This document shows positions 1 through 9,984 of a DNA stretch of 64,000 nucleotides, piece by piece. Numbering within the stretch: the first letter of the stretch is position 1; each line of letters begins with the position of its first letter. Origin of the DNA: Mycobacterium sp. JS623 (GTDB lineage Bacteria > Actinomycetota > Actinomycetes > Mycobacteriales > Mycobacteriaceae); contig NC_019966.1 of the NCBI RefSeq assembly GCF_000328565.1, positions 3,224,001 to 3,288,000 on the forward strand, read 5' to 3'. The translations under genes were made by a program, and so were the position numbers. Under the pieces are notes generated by a model. That model searched no databases, had not been told where the DNA came from, and saw only the letters and a program-made list of their open reading frames with translations.

Positions 1-1713
1 CTTTCGCGCGCCCGTTACGCCACGCTGTTCGGCCCGACCACCGGCGACCGGATCCGGCTCGCCGACACCGACCTGGTCATCGAGATCACCGAAGACCGCA
101 GCGGCGGCCCCGGATTGGCGGGCGACGAGGCGGTGTTCGGCGGCGGCAAGGTGCTTCGCGAGTCGATGGGGCAGGGTCGCGTCAGCCGCGCCGACGGCGC
201 ACCCGACACCGTCATCACCGGGGTGGTGATTCTCGACTACTGGGGAATCATCAAGGCCGACATCGGAATTCGCGACGGGCGCATCGTCGCGATCGGCAAG
301 GCCGGTAACCCGGACATCATGTCCGGTGTGCATCCCGACCTCGTGGTCGGCCCGTCGACCGAGATCATCGCGGGCAACGGCCGCATCGTCACCGCGGGCG
401 CCATCGACTGCCATGTGCACCTGATCTGCCCCCAGATCATGGAGGAGGCGCTGGGCGGTGGCATCACCACCATCATCGCGGGCGGCACCGGGCCCGCCGA
501 AGGCAGTAAGGCGACCACCGTCACCCCGGGGTCCTGGCATCTAGCCCGCATGCTCGAAGCCCTCGACTCGTGGCCGCTGAACATCGCGCTTCTCGGCAAG
601 GGAAACACCGTCAGCGCCGATTCGATGTGGGAGCAATTGCGTGGTGGCGCAGCGGGATTCAAGCTGCACGAGGACTGGGGGACGACACCTGCGGCAATCG
701 ACGCTTGCCTGACGGTGTCGGAATCTGCCGGCGTGCAGGTCAACATCCACACCGACACGCTGAACGAGGCAGGCTTCGTCGAGGACACGCTGGCCGCGGT
801 CAAGGGACGCTCGATACACGCCTATCACACCGAAGGCGCCGGCGGTGGCCACGCACCCGACATCATCACCGTGGTCTCACACGGCAATGTGCTACCGAGT
901 TCGACGAACCCGACCCGGCCGCACACGGTCAACACGCTCGACGAGCACCTCGACATGCTGATGGTGTGCCATCACCTGAACCCCAGTGTCCCTGAGGATC
1001 TCGCATTCGCCGAGAGTCGCATCCGGCCCTCGACCATTGCCGCCGAGGATCTGCTGCACGACATCGGCGCGATCTCGATGATCGGCAGCGACGCGCAGGC
1101 GATGGGCCGCATCGGTGAGGTGGTGCTGCGCACCTGGCAGACCGCGCACGTGATGAAGCGTCGGCGCGGTGCGCTGGACGGCGACGGGAAGGCCGACAAC
1201 AACCGGGCCCGGCGTTACGTCGCGAAATACACGATCTGCCCGGCCGTCGCCCACGGCCTCGACGACCACATCGGCTCGGTCGAGGTCGGCAAGCTCGCCG
1301 ACCTGGTGCTGTGGGAGCCTGCGTTCTTCGGCGTCCGCCCGCACGCGGTGCTCAAGGGCGGCATGATCGCCTGGGCCGCAATGGGAGACGCCAACGCCTC
1401 GATCCCGACGCCGCAACCGGTGCTGCCGCGGCCGATGTTCGGCGCCGCACCCGCAGCAGCCGCGGCCACGTCAGTCCACTTCGTTTCGCCGCAAGCCGTC
1501 GAGGATGGACTGGCCGACCGACTCGCTGTCAACCGAAAACTGTTTGCGGTCAAAAACGTTCGGCAAGTCGGTAAAGCTCAGATGCCGCTCAACGATGCAC
1601 TGCCGAGCATCGAGGTCGATCCGGACACCTTCACCGTGCGCATCGACGGCGATGTGTGGCAGGAGCAGCCCGCCGCCGAATTGCCGATGGCGCAAAGGTA
1701 TTTCCTGTTCTGA
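1..1713 (+). CDS. ureC: Urease subunit alpha UreC (5' end outside window)
   Basis: Catalytic subunit of cytosolic urease, which hydrolyses urea to ammonia and carbamate at a di-nickel centre. The frame is open from base 1 ([20 protein letters not shown]), close to the usual N-terminus, so only a few codons are missing. The nickel-ligand motifs are visible in order: CHVHLICPQ (two His), GFKLHEDWG (carbamylated Lys), HTDTLNEAG and [15 protein letters not shown] (His), and GSDAQAMGR (Asp). The mobile-flap Cys-His is in MVCHHLNP. The stop overlaps the ureF start in TGATG, so the two are probably translationally coupled. ureA and ureB should lie just upstream. The assignment is essentially certain. 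Confidence 0.98.
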   Translation, partial: LSRARYATLFGPTTGDRIRLADTDLVIEITEDRSGGPGLAGDEAVFGGGKVLRESMGQGRVSRADGAPDTVITGVVILDYWGIIKADIGIRDGRIVAIGKAGNPDIMSGVHPDLVVGPSTEIIAGNGRIVTAGAIDCHVHLICPQIMEEALGGGITTIIAGGTGPAEGSKATTVTPGSWHLARMLEALDSWPLNIALLGKGNTVSADSMWEQLRGGAAGFKLHEDWGTTPAAIDACLTVSESAGVQVNIHTDTLNEAGFVEDTLAAVKGRSIHAYHTEGAGGGHAPDIITVVSHGNVLPSSTNPTRPHTVNTLDEHLDMLMVCHHLNPSVPEDLAFAESRIRPSTIAAEDLLHDIGAISMIGSDAQAMGRIGEVVLRTWQTAHVMKRRRGALDGDGKADNNRARRYVAKYTICPAVAHGLDDHIGSVEVGKLADLVLWEPAFFGVRPHAVLKGGMIAWAAMGDANASIPTPQPVLPRPMFGAAPAAAAATSVHFVSPQAVEDGLADRLAVNRKLFAVKNVRQVGKAQMPLNDALPSIEVDPDTFTVRIDGDVWQEQPAAELPMAQRYFLF

Positions 1714-2348
1714 TGACCAACCTCTCGACACTGCTGACGCTGGCCGATTCGCGACTGCCGACCGGCGGGCATGTGCATTCCGGCGGTGTCGAGGAGGCGG
1801 TTACCTCGGGTATCGTGGTTGACCTCGCGACGCTGCGGGCGTACCTGGGCCGCCGGATCCGCACCCACGGTCTGGTGACGGCATCGGTGGCCGCCGCGGT
1901 GCACGCGGGCAGCCTGACCATCGCGGATGCCGATCGCGAAACCGACGCCCGCACACCGGCTGCCGCTGCGCGGCAGGCGTCGCGCGCGCAAGGGCGGGGC
2001 CTTGCGCGGCTGGCGCGGCGGGTATGGCCCGACCATGACTGGCACCCGCTCGGGACGACACCACACCTCGCGGTTGCCGCAGGCGCCGTCGGCAACGCCA
2101 GCGGACTGAATCCCGACCAGACCGCGCTGTCGGTCGTCTACACCACGATGACCGGCTCAGCCACGGCCGCGCAGCGACTACTGGCGCTCGATCCCGCCGA
2201 CGTCGCAGCGCTGACCTTTGAGCTGGCGCCGCTATGCGAGGTCACGGCCGCCGTGGCCGGCAAGGAACTGGCCGACCTGTCCGATCCGCTGCTCGACGTG
2301 CTTGCCCAGCGGCACAGCGAACGCGAGCGCCCGTTGTTCGTCTCCTGA
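1713..2348 (+). CDS. ureF: Urease accessory protein UreF
   Basis: Nickel-insertion chaperone component; UreF bridges UreD and UreG on apo-urease and stimulates GTP-dependent nickel delivery. The ATG at 1713 shares one base with the ureC stop. The frame stays open to 1656, but the coupled ATG gives [20 protein letters not shown], a typical UreF N-terminus with the family [10 protein letters not shown] motif. The product of 211 residues is a normal length for actinobacterial UreF. It is mostly helical and Ala-rich, with no membrane segment. The order ureC-F-G-D is the usual mycobacterial one. Confidence 0.95.
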   Translation: MTNLSTLLTLADSRLPTGGHVHSGGVEEAVTSGIVVDLATLRAYLGRRIRTHGLVTASVAAAVHAGSLTIADADRETDARTPAAAARQASRAQGRGLARLARRVWPDHDWHPLGTTPHLAVAAGAVGNASGLNPDQTALSVVYTTMTGSATAAQRLLALDPADVAALTFELAPLCEVTAAVAGKELADLSDPLLDVLAQRHSERERPLFVS

Positions 2349-2358
2349 AAGGCAAACC

Positions 2359-3036
2359 ATGCCACCGCATTACCTCGACGGCGAGCCCCATGCCCACACC
2401 GCGCGTCCGCGCCGCGAGCGGCAGCCGGGTGAGCCGCTGCGCATCGGCATCGGCGGCCCCGTCGGTTCCGGCAAGACCGCGCTCGTCGCTGCGCTGTGCA
2501 GGCAACTGCGCGACAAACTGTCGTTGGCGGTGCTGACCAACGACATCTACACCACCGAGGACGCCGACTTCCTGCGCCGCCATGCAGTGCTGCCGGACGA
2601 GCGGATCGCCGCGGTGCAAACGGGTGGCTGCCCGCACACGGCGATCCGCGACGACATCACGGCGAATCTGGACGCCATCGACGACCTGATTGCACGCAAT
2701 GACCGCCTCGATCTGATTCTGGTCGAGTCCGGCGGTGACAATCTGACCGCCACCTTCTCGTCGGGTCTGGTCGACGTGCAGATCTTCGTCGTCGACGTCG
2801 CCGGTGGTGACAAGGTGCCGCGTAAGGGCGGCCCAGGCGTCACCTTCTCGGATCTGTTGGTAATCAACAAGACTGACCTCGCTCCGCTGGTTGGCGCCGA
2901 CCTGGACGTCATGCGCCGCGACGCGGCCAAGGTCCGCGGCGACAGGCCGGCAGTGTTGATCTCGTTGACGGAAGACCCGGCTGCGACTGCCGTGCTGGCG
3001 TGGGTGCGGGAGCAACTGTGCGTTCCGACGTCCTGA
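2359..3036 (+). CDS. ureG: Urease accessory GTPase UreG
   Basis: SIMIBI-class GTPase that drives nickel transfer into urease. The ATG at 2359 lies 10 bases after ureF and gives 225 residues. Motifs in order: P-loop GGPVGSGKT, the [15 protein letters not shown] segment, the invariant CPH nickel-binding motif in [26 protein letters not shown], and the NKTD guanine-specificity motif in VINKTDLA. A short His-containing N-terminus ([10 protein letters not shown]) precedes the P-loop and resembles the metal-binding extensions of other UreG proteins. All key residues are intact, and the 3' end overlaps ureD by 19 bases. Confidence 0.97.
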   Translation: MPPHYLDGEPHAHTARPRRERQPGEPLRIGIGGPVGSGKTALVAALCRQLRDKLSLAVLTNDIYTTEDADFLRRHAVLPDERIAAVQTGGCPHTAIRDDITANLDAIDDLIARNDRLDLILVESGGDNLTATFSSGLVDVQIFVVDVAGGDKVPRKGGPGVTFSDLLVINKTDLAPLVGADLDVMRRDAAKVRGDRPAVLISLTEDPAATAVLAWVREQLCVPTS

Positions 3037-3644
3037 TCGTCGCGCACCGCGACCGTGCGCCGCGCATCGAATGCGGGGGCGGAGTCGCGGCGCGGCGTAC
3101 CGAACCCGAGACCGTCCACCTGGTTTCGGCGGCCGCCACCCCGCTCGGCGGCGACGCGATCCACATCCGCGTGGTGGTGGAAGAGGGCGCGCGACTGCGG
3201 GTGCGCACCGCGGCGGCGACAGTCACGCTGCCCGGCGCGATAACAACGGAGTCGCACGCATTTTGGACGGTCGAATCGGCAGGCGATCTCGACATCGACC
3301 CGCAGCCGACGGTCGTCGCCGCCACGTCGCGCCATTTCACCTCGACGCGGCTCGCGTTGACGCCAGCAGGCCGCGTTCGTATGCGTGAGCGCGTTCAGAT
3401 CGGCAGATCAGATGAGCAGCAAGGCTTTTGGTCGGGATCGCTGCACGCCGATGTGGACGGGTCACCGCTACTGCGACACCGCATCGAGCTTGGCCACGGA
3501 GCGGTGGCCGACGACGCACTGGGAACGCCGATGGCATGCATCAGCGAATTGCACTATCCCGATACGGATATCGAGACGGCAGGCGTCTCACTGGCATTGG
3601 CCGGTGGGGGCTGCCTGTCGACCTGGCAGGGGGAGCGGCTCTAG
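3018..3644 (+). CDS. ureD: Urease accessory protein UreD
   Basis: Scaffold of the urease maturation complex; it binds apo-urease and carries nickel to it with UreF and UreG. The frame opens at 3000, but the GTG at 3018 gives a 208-residue protein beginning [20 protein letters not shown], which matches mycobacterial UreD in length and start. The start lies inside ureG. The stop TAG shares the bases CTAG with the stop of the convergent ndh gene, so the two transcripts meet tail to tail with no spacer. UreD is poorly conserved, so the call rests on operon position plus N-terminal pattern. Confidence 0.9.
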   Translation: MRSDVLIVAHRDRAPRIECGGGVAARRTEPETVHLVSAAATPLGGDAIHIRVVVEEGARLRVRTAAATVTLPGAITTESHAFWTVESAGDLDIDPQPTVVAATSRHFTSTRLALTPAGRVRMRERVQIGRSDEQQGFWSGSLHADVDGSPLLRHRIELGHGAVADDALGTPMACISELHYPDTDIETAGVSLALAGGGCLSTWQGERL

Positions 3645-5011
3645 CTGGCCGCCTTCTCCTTGTCCTGCACGGACGCCGCTATCTCCTGCAGCTCTTCAAT
3701 CCGGGTGCGCGCGTACGCCTGCTGCTCAGTGATGGTCAGGTTGCCGCGAGCTGTCGACAGGAACGTCACCGTCCACGACAGCAGCGTGGTGATCTTCGTC
3801 TTGAATCCGACGAGATACACCAAGTGCAGCACGAGCCACGCGAGCCAAGCGATGAAGCCGCCGAACTCCAGCGGCCCGACCTTAGCTACCGCCGAGAACC
3901 GCGACACCGTCGCCATCGAGCCCTTGTCGAAGTACTGGAACGGTTCGCGCTTGGTCGGGTCGGCGCCCTTCAGCTCGGCCTTGATGGCCTTAGCGGCGTA
4001 CTTGGCGCCCTGGATAGCGCCCTGCGCCATGCCAGGCACGCCTTCGACTGCCGCCATATCGCCGACGACAAAGACGTTCGGATAACCGGGGATCGTCAAG
4101 TCCGGCAGCACCTTGACCCGGCCCGCGCGGTCAAGCTCCACCTCGGACTGCTCGGCGAGGGTGCGGCCCAGCGGGCTGGCCGAGACACCGGCCGACCACA
4201 CCTTGGTCGAGGATTCGATGCGGCGGATGCCGTTTGCGTCCTTCACCGTGATGCCGTTGCGATCAACATCGGTGACCATTGCACCGAGCTGGATCTCGAC
4301 GCCCATCTTCTCCAGCCGGGCCTTCGCCTTGTTGCCCAACTTCTCGCCCATCGGCGGTAGCACCGCAGGAGCCGCATCGAGCAGGATCACCCGCGCCTGC
4401 GTCGAATCGATATGGCGGAACGCACCTTTGAGCGTGTGGTCGGCGAGTTCGGCGATCTGCCCTGCCATTTCGACGCCGGTGGGACCGGCACCGACAACGG
4501 TGAACGTCAGCAGCTTCTCTCGGCGGGAGGGATCGCTGGAGCGCTCGGCCTGTTCGAACGCACCGAGGATCCTGCCACGCAGTTCGAGCGCATCATCGAC
4601 CGTCTTCATGCCCGGCGCCCATTCGGCGAAGTGGTCGTTGCCGAAGTAGGACTGGCCAGCGCCGGCCGCCACGATCAGGGTGTCGTAGGGCGTGACGTAG
4701 TCGTGTCCGAGCAGCTCCGACTTGACCGTCCGGTTGGCCAGGTCGATGTGTGTGACGTTGCCCAGCAATACCTGCGCGTTCTTCTGCTTGCGCAGGATGA
4801 TCCGGGTGGGCGGAGCGATCTCGCCCGACGAGATGATGCCGGTGGCCACCTGATACAGCAGCGGCTGGAACAGATGATGCGTGGTCCTGGCAATCATCTT
4901 GATGTCGACGTCGGCGTGCTTGAGTGCCTTGGCGGCGTTCAGCCCTCCGAACCCCGAACCGATGATCACCACCTTGTGCCGATCGGTTGCAGTGGCTCCG
5001 GGATGGCTCAT
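3641..5011 (-). CDS. ndh: Type II NADH dehydrogenase
   Basis: Single-subunit, non-proton-pumping NADH:menaquinone oxidoreductase of the respiratory chain, bound to the inner face of the membrane. The 456 residues include an N-terminal FAD dinucleotide fold (VVIIGSGFGGLNAAKAL), the quinone-site region FQPLLYQVATG, a second GxGxxG NAD fold (VVGAGPTGVEMAGQIAEL), the FAD-binding VFVVGDMAAV, and a hydrophobic C-terminal helix (FIAWLAWLVLHLVYLVGF) that anchors it. The ATG is preceded by GAGGAG on the minus strand. It occupies the Rv1854c (ndh) position between the urease genes and an LLM gene. Confidence 0.96.
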   Translation of the reverse strand: MSHPGATATDRHKVVIIGSGFGGLNAAKALKHADVDIKMIARTTHHLFQPLLYQVATGIISSGEIAPPTRIILRKQKNAQVLLGNVTHIDLANRTVKSELLGHDYVTPYDTLIVAAGAGQSYFGNDHFAEWAPGMKTVDDALELRGRILGAFEQAERSSDPSRREKLLTFTVVGAGPTGVEMAGQIAELADHTLKGAFRHIDSTQARVILLDAAPAVLPPMGEKLGNKAKARLEKMGVEIQLGAMVTDVDRNGITVKDANGIRRIESSTKVWSAGVSASPLGRTLAEQSEVELDRAGRVKVLPDLTIPGYPNVFVVGDMAAVEGVPGMAQGAIQGAKYAAKAIKAELKGADPTKREPFQYFDKGSMATVSRFSAVAKVGPLEFGGFIAWLAWLVLHLVYLVGFKTKITTLLSWTVTFLSTARGNLTITEQQAYARTRIEELQEIAASVQDKEKAAS

Positions 5012-5109
5012 GTTGGGCTCCTCGACGGACTACACGTGCACTTACATAGACACTACGGTAGCCGCCGTGCGTCCCCGCAAAACGGTGAGATTTACCACCC
5101 CGCGGGGGA

Positions 5110-6036
5110 TTACCCGAGCAGTGGCTTCAACTTTTCGGCCACCGCGGTGATGCCGCCGGGCTGGTAGCCGTTCAGGCTCGTCACCGGGCTGAGGATGACC
5201 CCGTCGACGCCCGCGTCGAGGACCTTCGTCTTGATCTGGTCGGCCACCTGCTCGGGCCCACCGACTACGGCCTGCTGCTTGAAGTCATCAGGAATCAGAT
5301 CGGGGGTGACGTTCTCGTCGATGATCGCGATCACCAGCATGCTGGTTTCCAGCGTGGCCGGATCGCGGCCAATCTCCTCGCAGCGCTCCTTGACCACAGC
5401 CACTTTGCGCGGCAGCTCGTCGAAGCCGGCGATGATGTTCAGGTGGTCAAAGTACTTGGCCGCCAACGGAATTGTCTTCTTCTCGCCGCTGCCGCCGATC
5501 ATCAGTGGGATGTGGTCACGGAACCGCGGCTCGGCCATCGCCTCCTTGGCGCGGTAGTACTTACCCTCGAATGTCGGCCGCTCACCCTTCAGCATCGGCA
5601 GGATGATCTGCAACGCCTCGTCGAGTTTGTTGAAGCGGTCGGTGAAGGTACCGAACTCATACCCCAGTGAGTCGTGCTCGAGTTCGAACCATCCGGTGCC
5701 GATGCCGAGAATGGCGCGGCCCTGGCTCGCGACGTCCAGGGTGGTGATGGCCTTGGCGAGCAATGTCGGGTTGCGGTAGGTGTTGCCGGTGACCAGCGTG
5801 CCAAGCTGCACGTTCTTGGTCACGGTCGCCAGCCCGCCGAGGGTGGTGTACGCCTCGAGCATCGGCTGGTCCGGCGTGCCGAGGCCGGGCAGCTGATAGA
5901 AGTGGTCCATCACGAAGACGGAGTCGAAGCCGGCAGCGTCGGCCTCCTGCGCCTGCGCGATGACCGTCGGGAAGAGCTGTTCGACGCCGGTGCCGTAGGA
6001 GAAGTTGGGGATTTGAAGTCCGAGTTTGATGGTCAC
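5110..6036 (-). CDS. LLM-class F420-dependent oxidoreductase
   Basis: Luciferase-like monooxygenase fold, in mycobacteria usually a cofactor F420-dependent dehydrogenase or reductase; the substrate is unknown. The frame opens at 6054, but the GTG at 6036 gives VTIKLGLQIPNFSYGTGVEQ, the typical start, and 308 residues. Family features include the N-terminal beta strand, FDSVFVMDHFYQLPGLG, QLGTLVTGNTYRNP and RAILGIGTGWFELEHDSLG. It occupies the Rv1855c position. It is separated from ndh by about 100 bases, so co-transcription is possible but not shown. Confidence 0.9.
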   Translation of the reverse strand: MTIKLGLQIPNFSYGTGVEQLFPTVIAQAQEADAAGFDSVFVMDHFYQLPGLGTPDQPMLEAYTTLGGLATVTKNVQLGTLVTGNTYRNPTLLAKAITTLDVASQGRAILGIGTGWFELEHDSLGYEFGTFTDRFNKLDEALQIILPMLKGERPTFEGKYYRAKEAMAEPRFRDHIPLMIGGSGEKKTIPLAAKYFDHLNIIAGFDELPRKVAVVKERCEEIGRDPATLETSMLVIAIIDENVTPDLIPDDFKQQAVVGGPEQVADQIKTKVLDAGVDGVILSPVTSLNGYQPGGITAVAEKLKPLLG

Positions 6037-6103
6037 GCCTTCACGTAACCACAACTAAGCGGGGCGGTCACCCCGGTTCAGCTTCGGGCGAACGACGGAA
6101 TAT

Positions 6104-6775
6104 TTAGCCGAAGTTTGCCAGCGCACCATGGCTGACGTGCAACGTCTGCCCGGTGATGTGCCGGGCGGCGGGCGTGGTCAGGAACAACGCCAGCCGGGCG
6201 ATCTCCGCGGCGACCGGAGCCGGCGTGCGGGACAGACCGTCGTAGCCGGGCTCGGCGTTGCGGCCGGACGCCACCGCATTGACCGTGATGCCGCGGGTGC
6301 CGAAGTGCGTGGCCTGACCGGCCGTCCAGTCGGCGATCGCGGCCTTCACCGCGGCCTCGGCGCTGCCTTCGCGCGGCTGCTCGGGGACGACGTTGACGAT
6401 CGAGCCACCGGAGCGCAGATGATCGCCGAGGATCTGCACGGTCAACACCGCCGACAGCACGGTCGTGTCGAGGGCGTTGCGCCATGCAGCGGCCAGGTCG
6501 GACAGCGTGTAGGTGCGCGGATCGCCTACATCCCACCGCGGCGCGGGCACGTTGACGATGGTGTCGAGGTGGTGCGGGAATTGGCTGCGGGCCTCTTCGA
6601 GGCTGGCCGGATCGGTGTTGTCGAACACGATCGCGTCGACTTCGAGCTCCTTGGCGGCGACCTCGAGGTCGTCGCGGCGTGCGCCTGCAATCACGACCCG
6701 GTGGCCTGCGTCGCGGAAGCTCTCCGCAACCGTGCGCCCCAGATCTGTATCGCCGCCGGTGACGAGCACCTCCAT
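6104..6775 (-). CDS. SDR-family protein with degenerate active site
   Basis: Short-chain dehydrogenase/reductase fold in the Rv1856c position. The ATG at 6775 is preceded by AGGAGG; a GTG at 6778 is a possible alternative. The nucleotide-binding motif is present (LVTGGDTDLGRTVAESF), as is a C-terminal GITVNAVASGR segment. The catalytic motifs are not: the usual Ser in VNxSS is replaced (IVNVVPEQP), and where Tyr-x-x-x-Lys is expected the sequence reads E-A-A-V-K, so Lys is kept and Tyr is lost. It may be a binding or regulatory SDR rather than an enzyme. The product is 223 residues with no signal peptide. Confidence 0.85.
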   Translation of the reverse strand: MEVLVTGGDTDLGRTVAESFRDAGHRVVIAGARRDDLEVAAKELEVDAIVFDNTDPASLEEARSQFPHHLDTIVNVPAPRWDVGDPRTYTLSDLAAAWRNALDTTVLSAVLTVQILGDHLRSGGSIVNVVPEQPREGSAEAAVKAAIADWTAGQATHFGTRGITVNAVASGRNAEPGYDGLSRTPAPVAAEIARLALFLTTPAARHITGQTLHVSHGALANFG

Positions 6776-6830
6776 CACAAGGACCTCCTGCTTTCGTTCA
6801 ACGCTGAACCCCAGCGATCCAGGGTCATGT

Positions 6831-6842
6831 TACTGGACAGTA
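6831..6842. promoter_or_regulatory. Inverted repeat TACTG-GA-CAGTA between SDR and modB
   Basis: A perfect 5-base inverted repeat with a 2-base centre sits between the divergent SDR gene and modB. This layout suits a dimeric repressor, TetR type for example, acting on either promoter. No candidate regulator gene is adjacent, so both the protein and the direction of control are unknown. Confidence 0.4.
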
Positions 6843-6902
6843 GCTAGGGCGTGAAACTCGACACGACAACAGTTCGGTGTACGTGCCATAGGGTCGTGAT
6901 TT

Positions 6903-7682
6903 GTGCTGCCCCGCTGGATTTATGTGCCCGCAGCGATCGGCGCATTCTTCGTGGTCCTCCCGCTGATCGCGGTCGCCGCCAAGGTCGATTGGCCGCACTT
7001 TTGGTCGCTGATTTCCAGCGAGTCGTCGACGACGGCGCTGCTGCTCAGCCTCAAGACCGCGGCCGCGAGCACCCTGCTCTGCCTGCTGCTCGGTGTGCCG
7101 ATGGCGCTGGTGCTGGCGCGCAGCGACGCCCGCCTGGTGCGGATGGCACGGCCGCTCATCTTGTTGCCGCTGGTGCTGCCGCCGGTGGTTGGCGGGATCG
7201 CGCTGCTGTATGCATTCGGCAGGCTCGGGTTGATCGGCCAGTACCTCAACGCCGCGGGCATCCAGATCGCGTTCACGACGACGGCGGTGGTGCTGGCGCA
7301 GACGTTCGTGTCGCTGCCGTTCCTAGTCATCGCGTTGGAAGGCGCCGCGCGCACCGCCGGAGCCGACTACGAGGTGGTGGCCGCGACGCTCGGGGCCAAG
7401 CCGACGGCGGTGTGGTGGCGGGTGTCGCTGCCGCTGCTGGCGCCTGGTCTGATCTCCGGCGCAGTGCTGGCGTTCGCGCGGTCGCTGGGGGAGTTCGGTG
7501 CGACGCTGACCTTCGCCGGATCCCGTGAGGGTGTCACGCGCACACTGCCACTGGAGATTTACCTGCAGCGCGAAAGCGACGCCGACGCGGCGGTGGCGCT
7601 GTCCCTGCTTCTCGTCGCGGTGGCCGCCGTCGTCGTTGTCGGACTTGGCATTCGCCGGTTGCGGGGCGCCAATGCGTGGTAG
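6903..7682 (+). CDS. modB: Molybdate-type ABC transporter permease ModB
   Basis: Inner-membrane permease of a molybdate/tungstate-type ABC importer. The GTG at 6903 gives 259 residues with about five to six hydrophobic helices. The EAA cytoplasmic loop that docks on the ATPase is clear ([20 protein letters not shown]), followed by [13 protein letters not shown], a ModB hallmark. modC starts 6 bases later. In M. tuberculosis modA precedes modB; here only about 125 bases separate modB from the SDR gene and no modA is present. Confidence 0.93.
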   Translation: MLPRWIYVPAAIGAFFVVLPLIAVAAKVDWPHFWSLISSESSTTALLLSLKTAAASTLLCLLLGVPMALVLARSDARLVRMARPLILLPLVLPPVVGGIALLYAFGRLGLIGQYLNAAGIQIAFTTTAVVLAQTFVSLPFLVIALEGAARTAGADYEVVAATLGAKPTAVWWRVSLPLLAPGLISGAVLAFARSLGEFGATLTFAGSREGVTRTLPLEIYLQRESDADAAVALSLLLVAVAAVVVVGLGIRRLRGANAW

Positions 7683-7688
7683 CCGACG

Positions 7689-8747
7689 ATGACCGGGGTT
7701 GCGCTGCGGGCGGTCGTCGAAAGTCGCGGCTTAGACATCGAATTCGACGTCGCTGCGGGCGAAGTGCTGGCCGTGCTCGGGCCGAACGGGGCAGGCAAGT
7801 CGACGGCGCTGCATGTGATCGCGGGGCTTGTGCGACCAGACCGCGGCGTCGTGCGCGTCGGGGACCGCGTGCTGACCGACACGGCGGCAGGCGTGCACGT
7901 CGCCACCCACGATCGTCGCGTCGGTCTGCTGCTGCAGGACCCGCTGTTGTTCCCCCATCTGACCGTCACCGCCAACGTGGCGTTCGCCCCGAGCAGTTCC
8001 CGTGCGGCAGCGGCACATTGGCTCGCCGAGGTCGACGCGGCAGATCTCGGCGACCGGATGCCGCGGCAGTTGTCGGGAGGACAGGCCCAGCGGGTGGCGT
8101 TGGCCCGAGCGCTGGCCGCAGAACCCGACGTGCTGCTGCTCGACGAGCCGCTTGCCGGCCTGGACGTCGGTGCGGCCACCGCTATGCGCAAGGTGCTGCG
8201 CCGCGTGCTGGCCCGCGACGGCCGCTCTGCGGTGCTGATCACCCACGACCTGCTCGATGTGCTCACGCTGGCGGATCGCGTGCTGGTGCTCGACGCTGGC
8301 CGGATAGTCGAATCCGGCTCGGCTGCAACGGTTTTGGCGACACCGCGAAGTCGGTTTGGGGCGCGCTTCGCCGGCGTCAACCTGGTCGGCGGCACTGCGG
8401 ATGCCAGCGGCGTGCTGACGACGCAGTGGGGGACGACATGGCACGGCAGTCCAGGGGCGGACATGGTCGCAGGCGAATCGGCGGTGGCGCTGTTTAACCC
8501 TGCCGCCGTCGCGGTTTACCGCGACAAGCCGCACGGAAGCCCCCGCAACACCGTTGAGGTGACGGTCGCCGAACTCGACAGCCGCGGGAGCGTGATCCGG
8601 GTGCGCGCCGACGAGCAACCCGACGGCGCACCGGGACTGGCTGCCGACATCACCGCCGAATCGGCGGCCGAGTTGCACCTGGTGCCCGGCGATCGGGTTT
8701 ACTTCTCGGTGAAGGCTCAGGAGGTCACCGTGCATCCGGGCCCGTAA
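7689..8747 (+). CDS. modC: Molybdate-type ABC transporter ATPase ModC
   Basis: ATPase that powers the ModB permease. The motifs are intact: Walker A GPNGAGKST, Q-loop LLLQDPLLFPHLTV, signature LSGGQAQRVALARAL, Walker B VLLLDEPLAGLD, and switch His in LITHDLLDVL. After about residue 230 the chain continues into a TOBE/MOP-like oxyanion-binding region (VEVTVAELDSRGSVIRVRAD to the C-terminus), typical of ModC. The length of 352 residues is normal. It is the last gene of the modBC pair and is followed by a GC-rich hairpin. Confidence 0.94.
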   Translation: MTGVALRAVVESRGLDIEFDVAAGEVLAVLGPNGAGKSTALHVIAGLVRPDRGVVRVGDRVLTDTAAGVHVATHDRRVGLLLQDPLLFPHLTVTANVAFAPSSSRAAAAHWLAEVDAADLGDRMPRQLSGGQAQRVALARALAAEPDVLLLDEPLAGLDVGAATAMRKVLRRVLARDGRSAVLITHDLLDVLTLADRVLVLDAGRIVESGSAATVLATPRSRFGARFAGVNLVGGTADASGVLTTQWGTTWHGSPGADMVAGESAVALFNPAAVAVYRDKPHGSPRNTVEVTVAELDSRGSVIRVRADEQPDGAPGLAADITAESAAELHLVPGDRVYFSVKAQEVTVHPGP

Positions 8748-8820
8748 CGGCGCGGCTCGCCGGCGCGATCAAAACGTTGCGAATCGGCCACAAAACCGGG
8801 GGCGCAGTTGAGGACACATA

Positions 8821-8839
8821 CCCCGCGCGACGCGCGGGG
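8821..8839 (+). terminator. GC hairpin downstream of modC
   Basis: CCCCGCGC and GCGCGGGG form a perfect 8-bp stem around a 3-base loop, 73 bases after the modC stop and upstream of apa. No U-tract follows, as in many proposed mycobacterial intrinsic terminators. It could equally be a leader structure of apa. Confidence 0.4.
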
Positions 8840-8970
8840 GCTTCGCCGTGCCAGCAATCGGGTGAAATACACTCTAACAGTAACTATTTGGCATACAGCA
8901 ATTTTTCAGCTGAGCACTTTTTGAGCAACACGCACTTGCGTCACGGCCGTAACACGGTAGTTTCTTCCAC

Positions 8971-9951
8971 ATGCTTGAGCCGGAACACCGCAAGGGCCTC
9001 CCGAAGACACTGGCGATCGCCGCGCTGACCGGCGCCTCCGTGGTGGTGCTGTCGCTGCCGTCGGTGGCCAATGCCGATCCGACGCCGCCGCCACCGCCGC
9101 CACCGCCCGCGGGTAATACGTTCCTCGATGGCGCGCCCCCGGAGGCGCCGGCACCCCCGCCGCCTGCGGACCCCAACGCGGCTCCGCCCCAGCCCGCCGA
9201 TCCGAATGCGCCGCCGCCGGATCCGAACGCGCCGGCGCCCGCACCCGCTCCGCCGCCAGAGCCGGGCCGGGTCAACAACTCGGCCGGCGGCTTCAGCTAC
9301 GTGGTGCCCGCGGGCTGGAAGGTGGCCGACGCCACCCAGCTGTCCTACGGGCAGGCACTGCTGAACAAGATCCCGCCGCCGGAGGCAGCCCCCGGGCCGA
9401 ACGGTCAGCCGGCTCAGCCGCCCAGCGACACCAGCGTGCTGCTCGGCCGGCTGGATCTGAAGCTGTTCGCGGGCGCCGAGACCGACAACACGAAGGCAGC
9501 CCAGCGGCTCGCCTCCGACATGGGTGAATTCTTCATGCCGTTCCCCGGTACGCGCGTCAATCAGCAGACCGTCCCGCTCAATGCGGGCGGCATGGATGGC
9601 GTCGCGTCGTACTACGAGGTGAAGTTCACCGACACGAACAAGCCCGTCGGCCAGATCTGGGCCGGCGTGGTCGGGGCGCCCACTGCGCCCGGCACACCGC
9701 GCGGACAGCGCGCACCCGAGCGGTGGTTCGTGGTTTGGCTCGGCACCGCCAACAACCCGGTGCCGAAGAACGAGGCCGTCACGCTGGCGCAGTCGATCCG
9801 GCCGTACACGCCTCCGGCTCCGCCGCCACCGGACCCCAACGCGCCTCCACCACCCGCGGGCGGCACCAACGCACCGGGGCAGAACCCGAACGTTGGGGTG
9901 CCGGTCCCGGTCGACCCGAACAGCGCACCCGGGATGATGCCGCCGTCCTAG
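8971..9951 (+). CDS. apa: Alanine/proline-rich secreted antigen Apa (fibronectin-attachment protein)
   Basis: Secreted, usually mannosylated mycobacterial adhesin that binds fibronectin. The 326 residues begin with a Sec signal peptide (residues 1 to about 39, ending SVANA-DPTP), followed by a Pro/Ala-rich stretch to about residue 108 with DPNAPPP-type repeats. A folded middle domain starts near [20 protein letters not shown], and a second Pro-rich tail ([13 protein letters not shown]) ends the protein. It lies where Rv1860 lies, directly after modC. The Pro-rich segments are the likely O-glycosylation regions, which is family knowledge and not visible here. Confidence 0.95.
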   Translation: MLEPEHRKGLPKTLAIAALTGASVVVLSLPSVANADPTPPPPPPPPAGNTFLDGAPPEAPAPPPPADPNAAPPQPADPNAPPPDPNAPAPAPAPPPEPGRVNNSAGGFSYVVPAGWKVADATQLSYGQALLNKIPPPEAAPGPNGQPAQPPSDTSVLLGRLDLKLFAGAETDNTKAAQRLASDMGEFFMPFPGTRVNQQTVPLNAGGMDGVASYYEVKFTDTNKPVGQIWAGVVGAPTAPGTPRGQRAPERWFVVWLGTANNPVPKNEAVTLAQSIRPYTPPAPPPPDPNAPPPPAGGTNAPGQNPNVGVPVPVDPNSAPGMMPPS

Positions 9952-9960
9952 CGGCTGACT

Positions 9961-9984
9961 GGGTTGGCCCTTAAGGGCCAACCC
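9961..9984. terminator. Bidirectional terminator between apa and the CDGP gene
   Basis: A perfect 24-base palindrome consists of two 10-base arms (GGGTTGGCCC and its complement) around TTAA. It lies 9 bases after the apa stop. The TTAA centre supplies the stop codon of the convergent CDGP gene, so the last codons of that gene are part of the hairpin. It probably ends both transcripts. Confidence 0.7.

Noticed and set aside
5098..5107. CCCCGCGGGG palindrome near the LLM stop
   Set aside because: No loop bases, so no hairpin; short GC palindromes are common by chance here.
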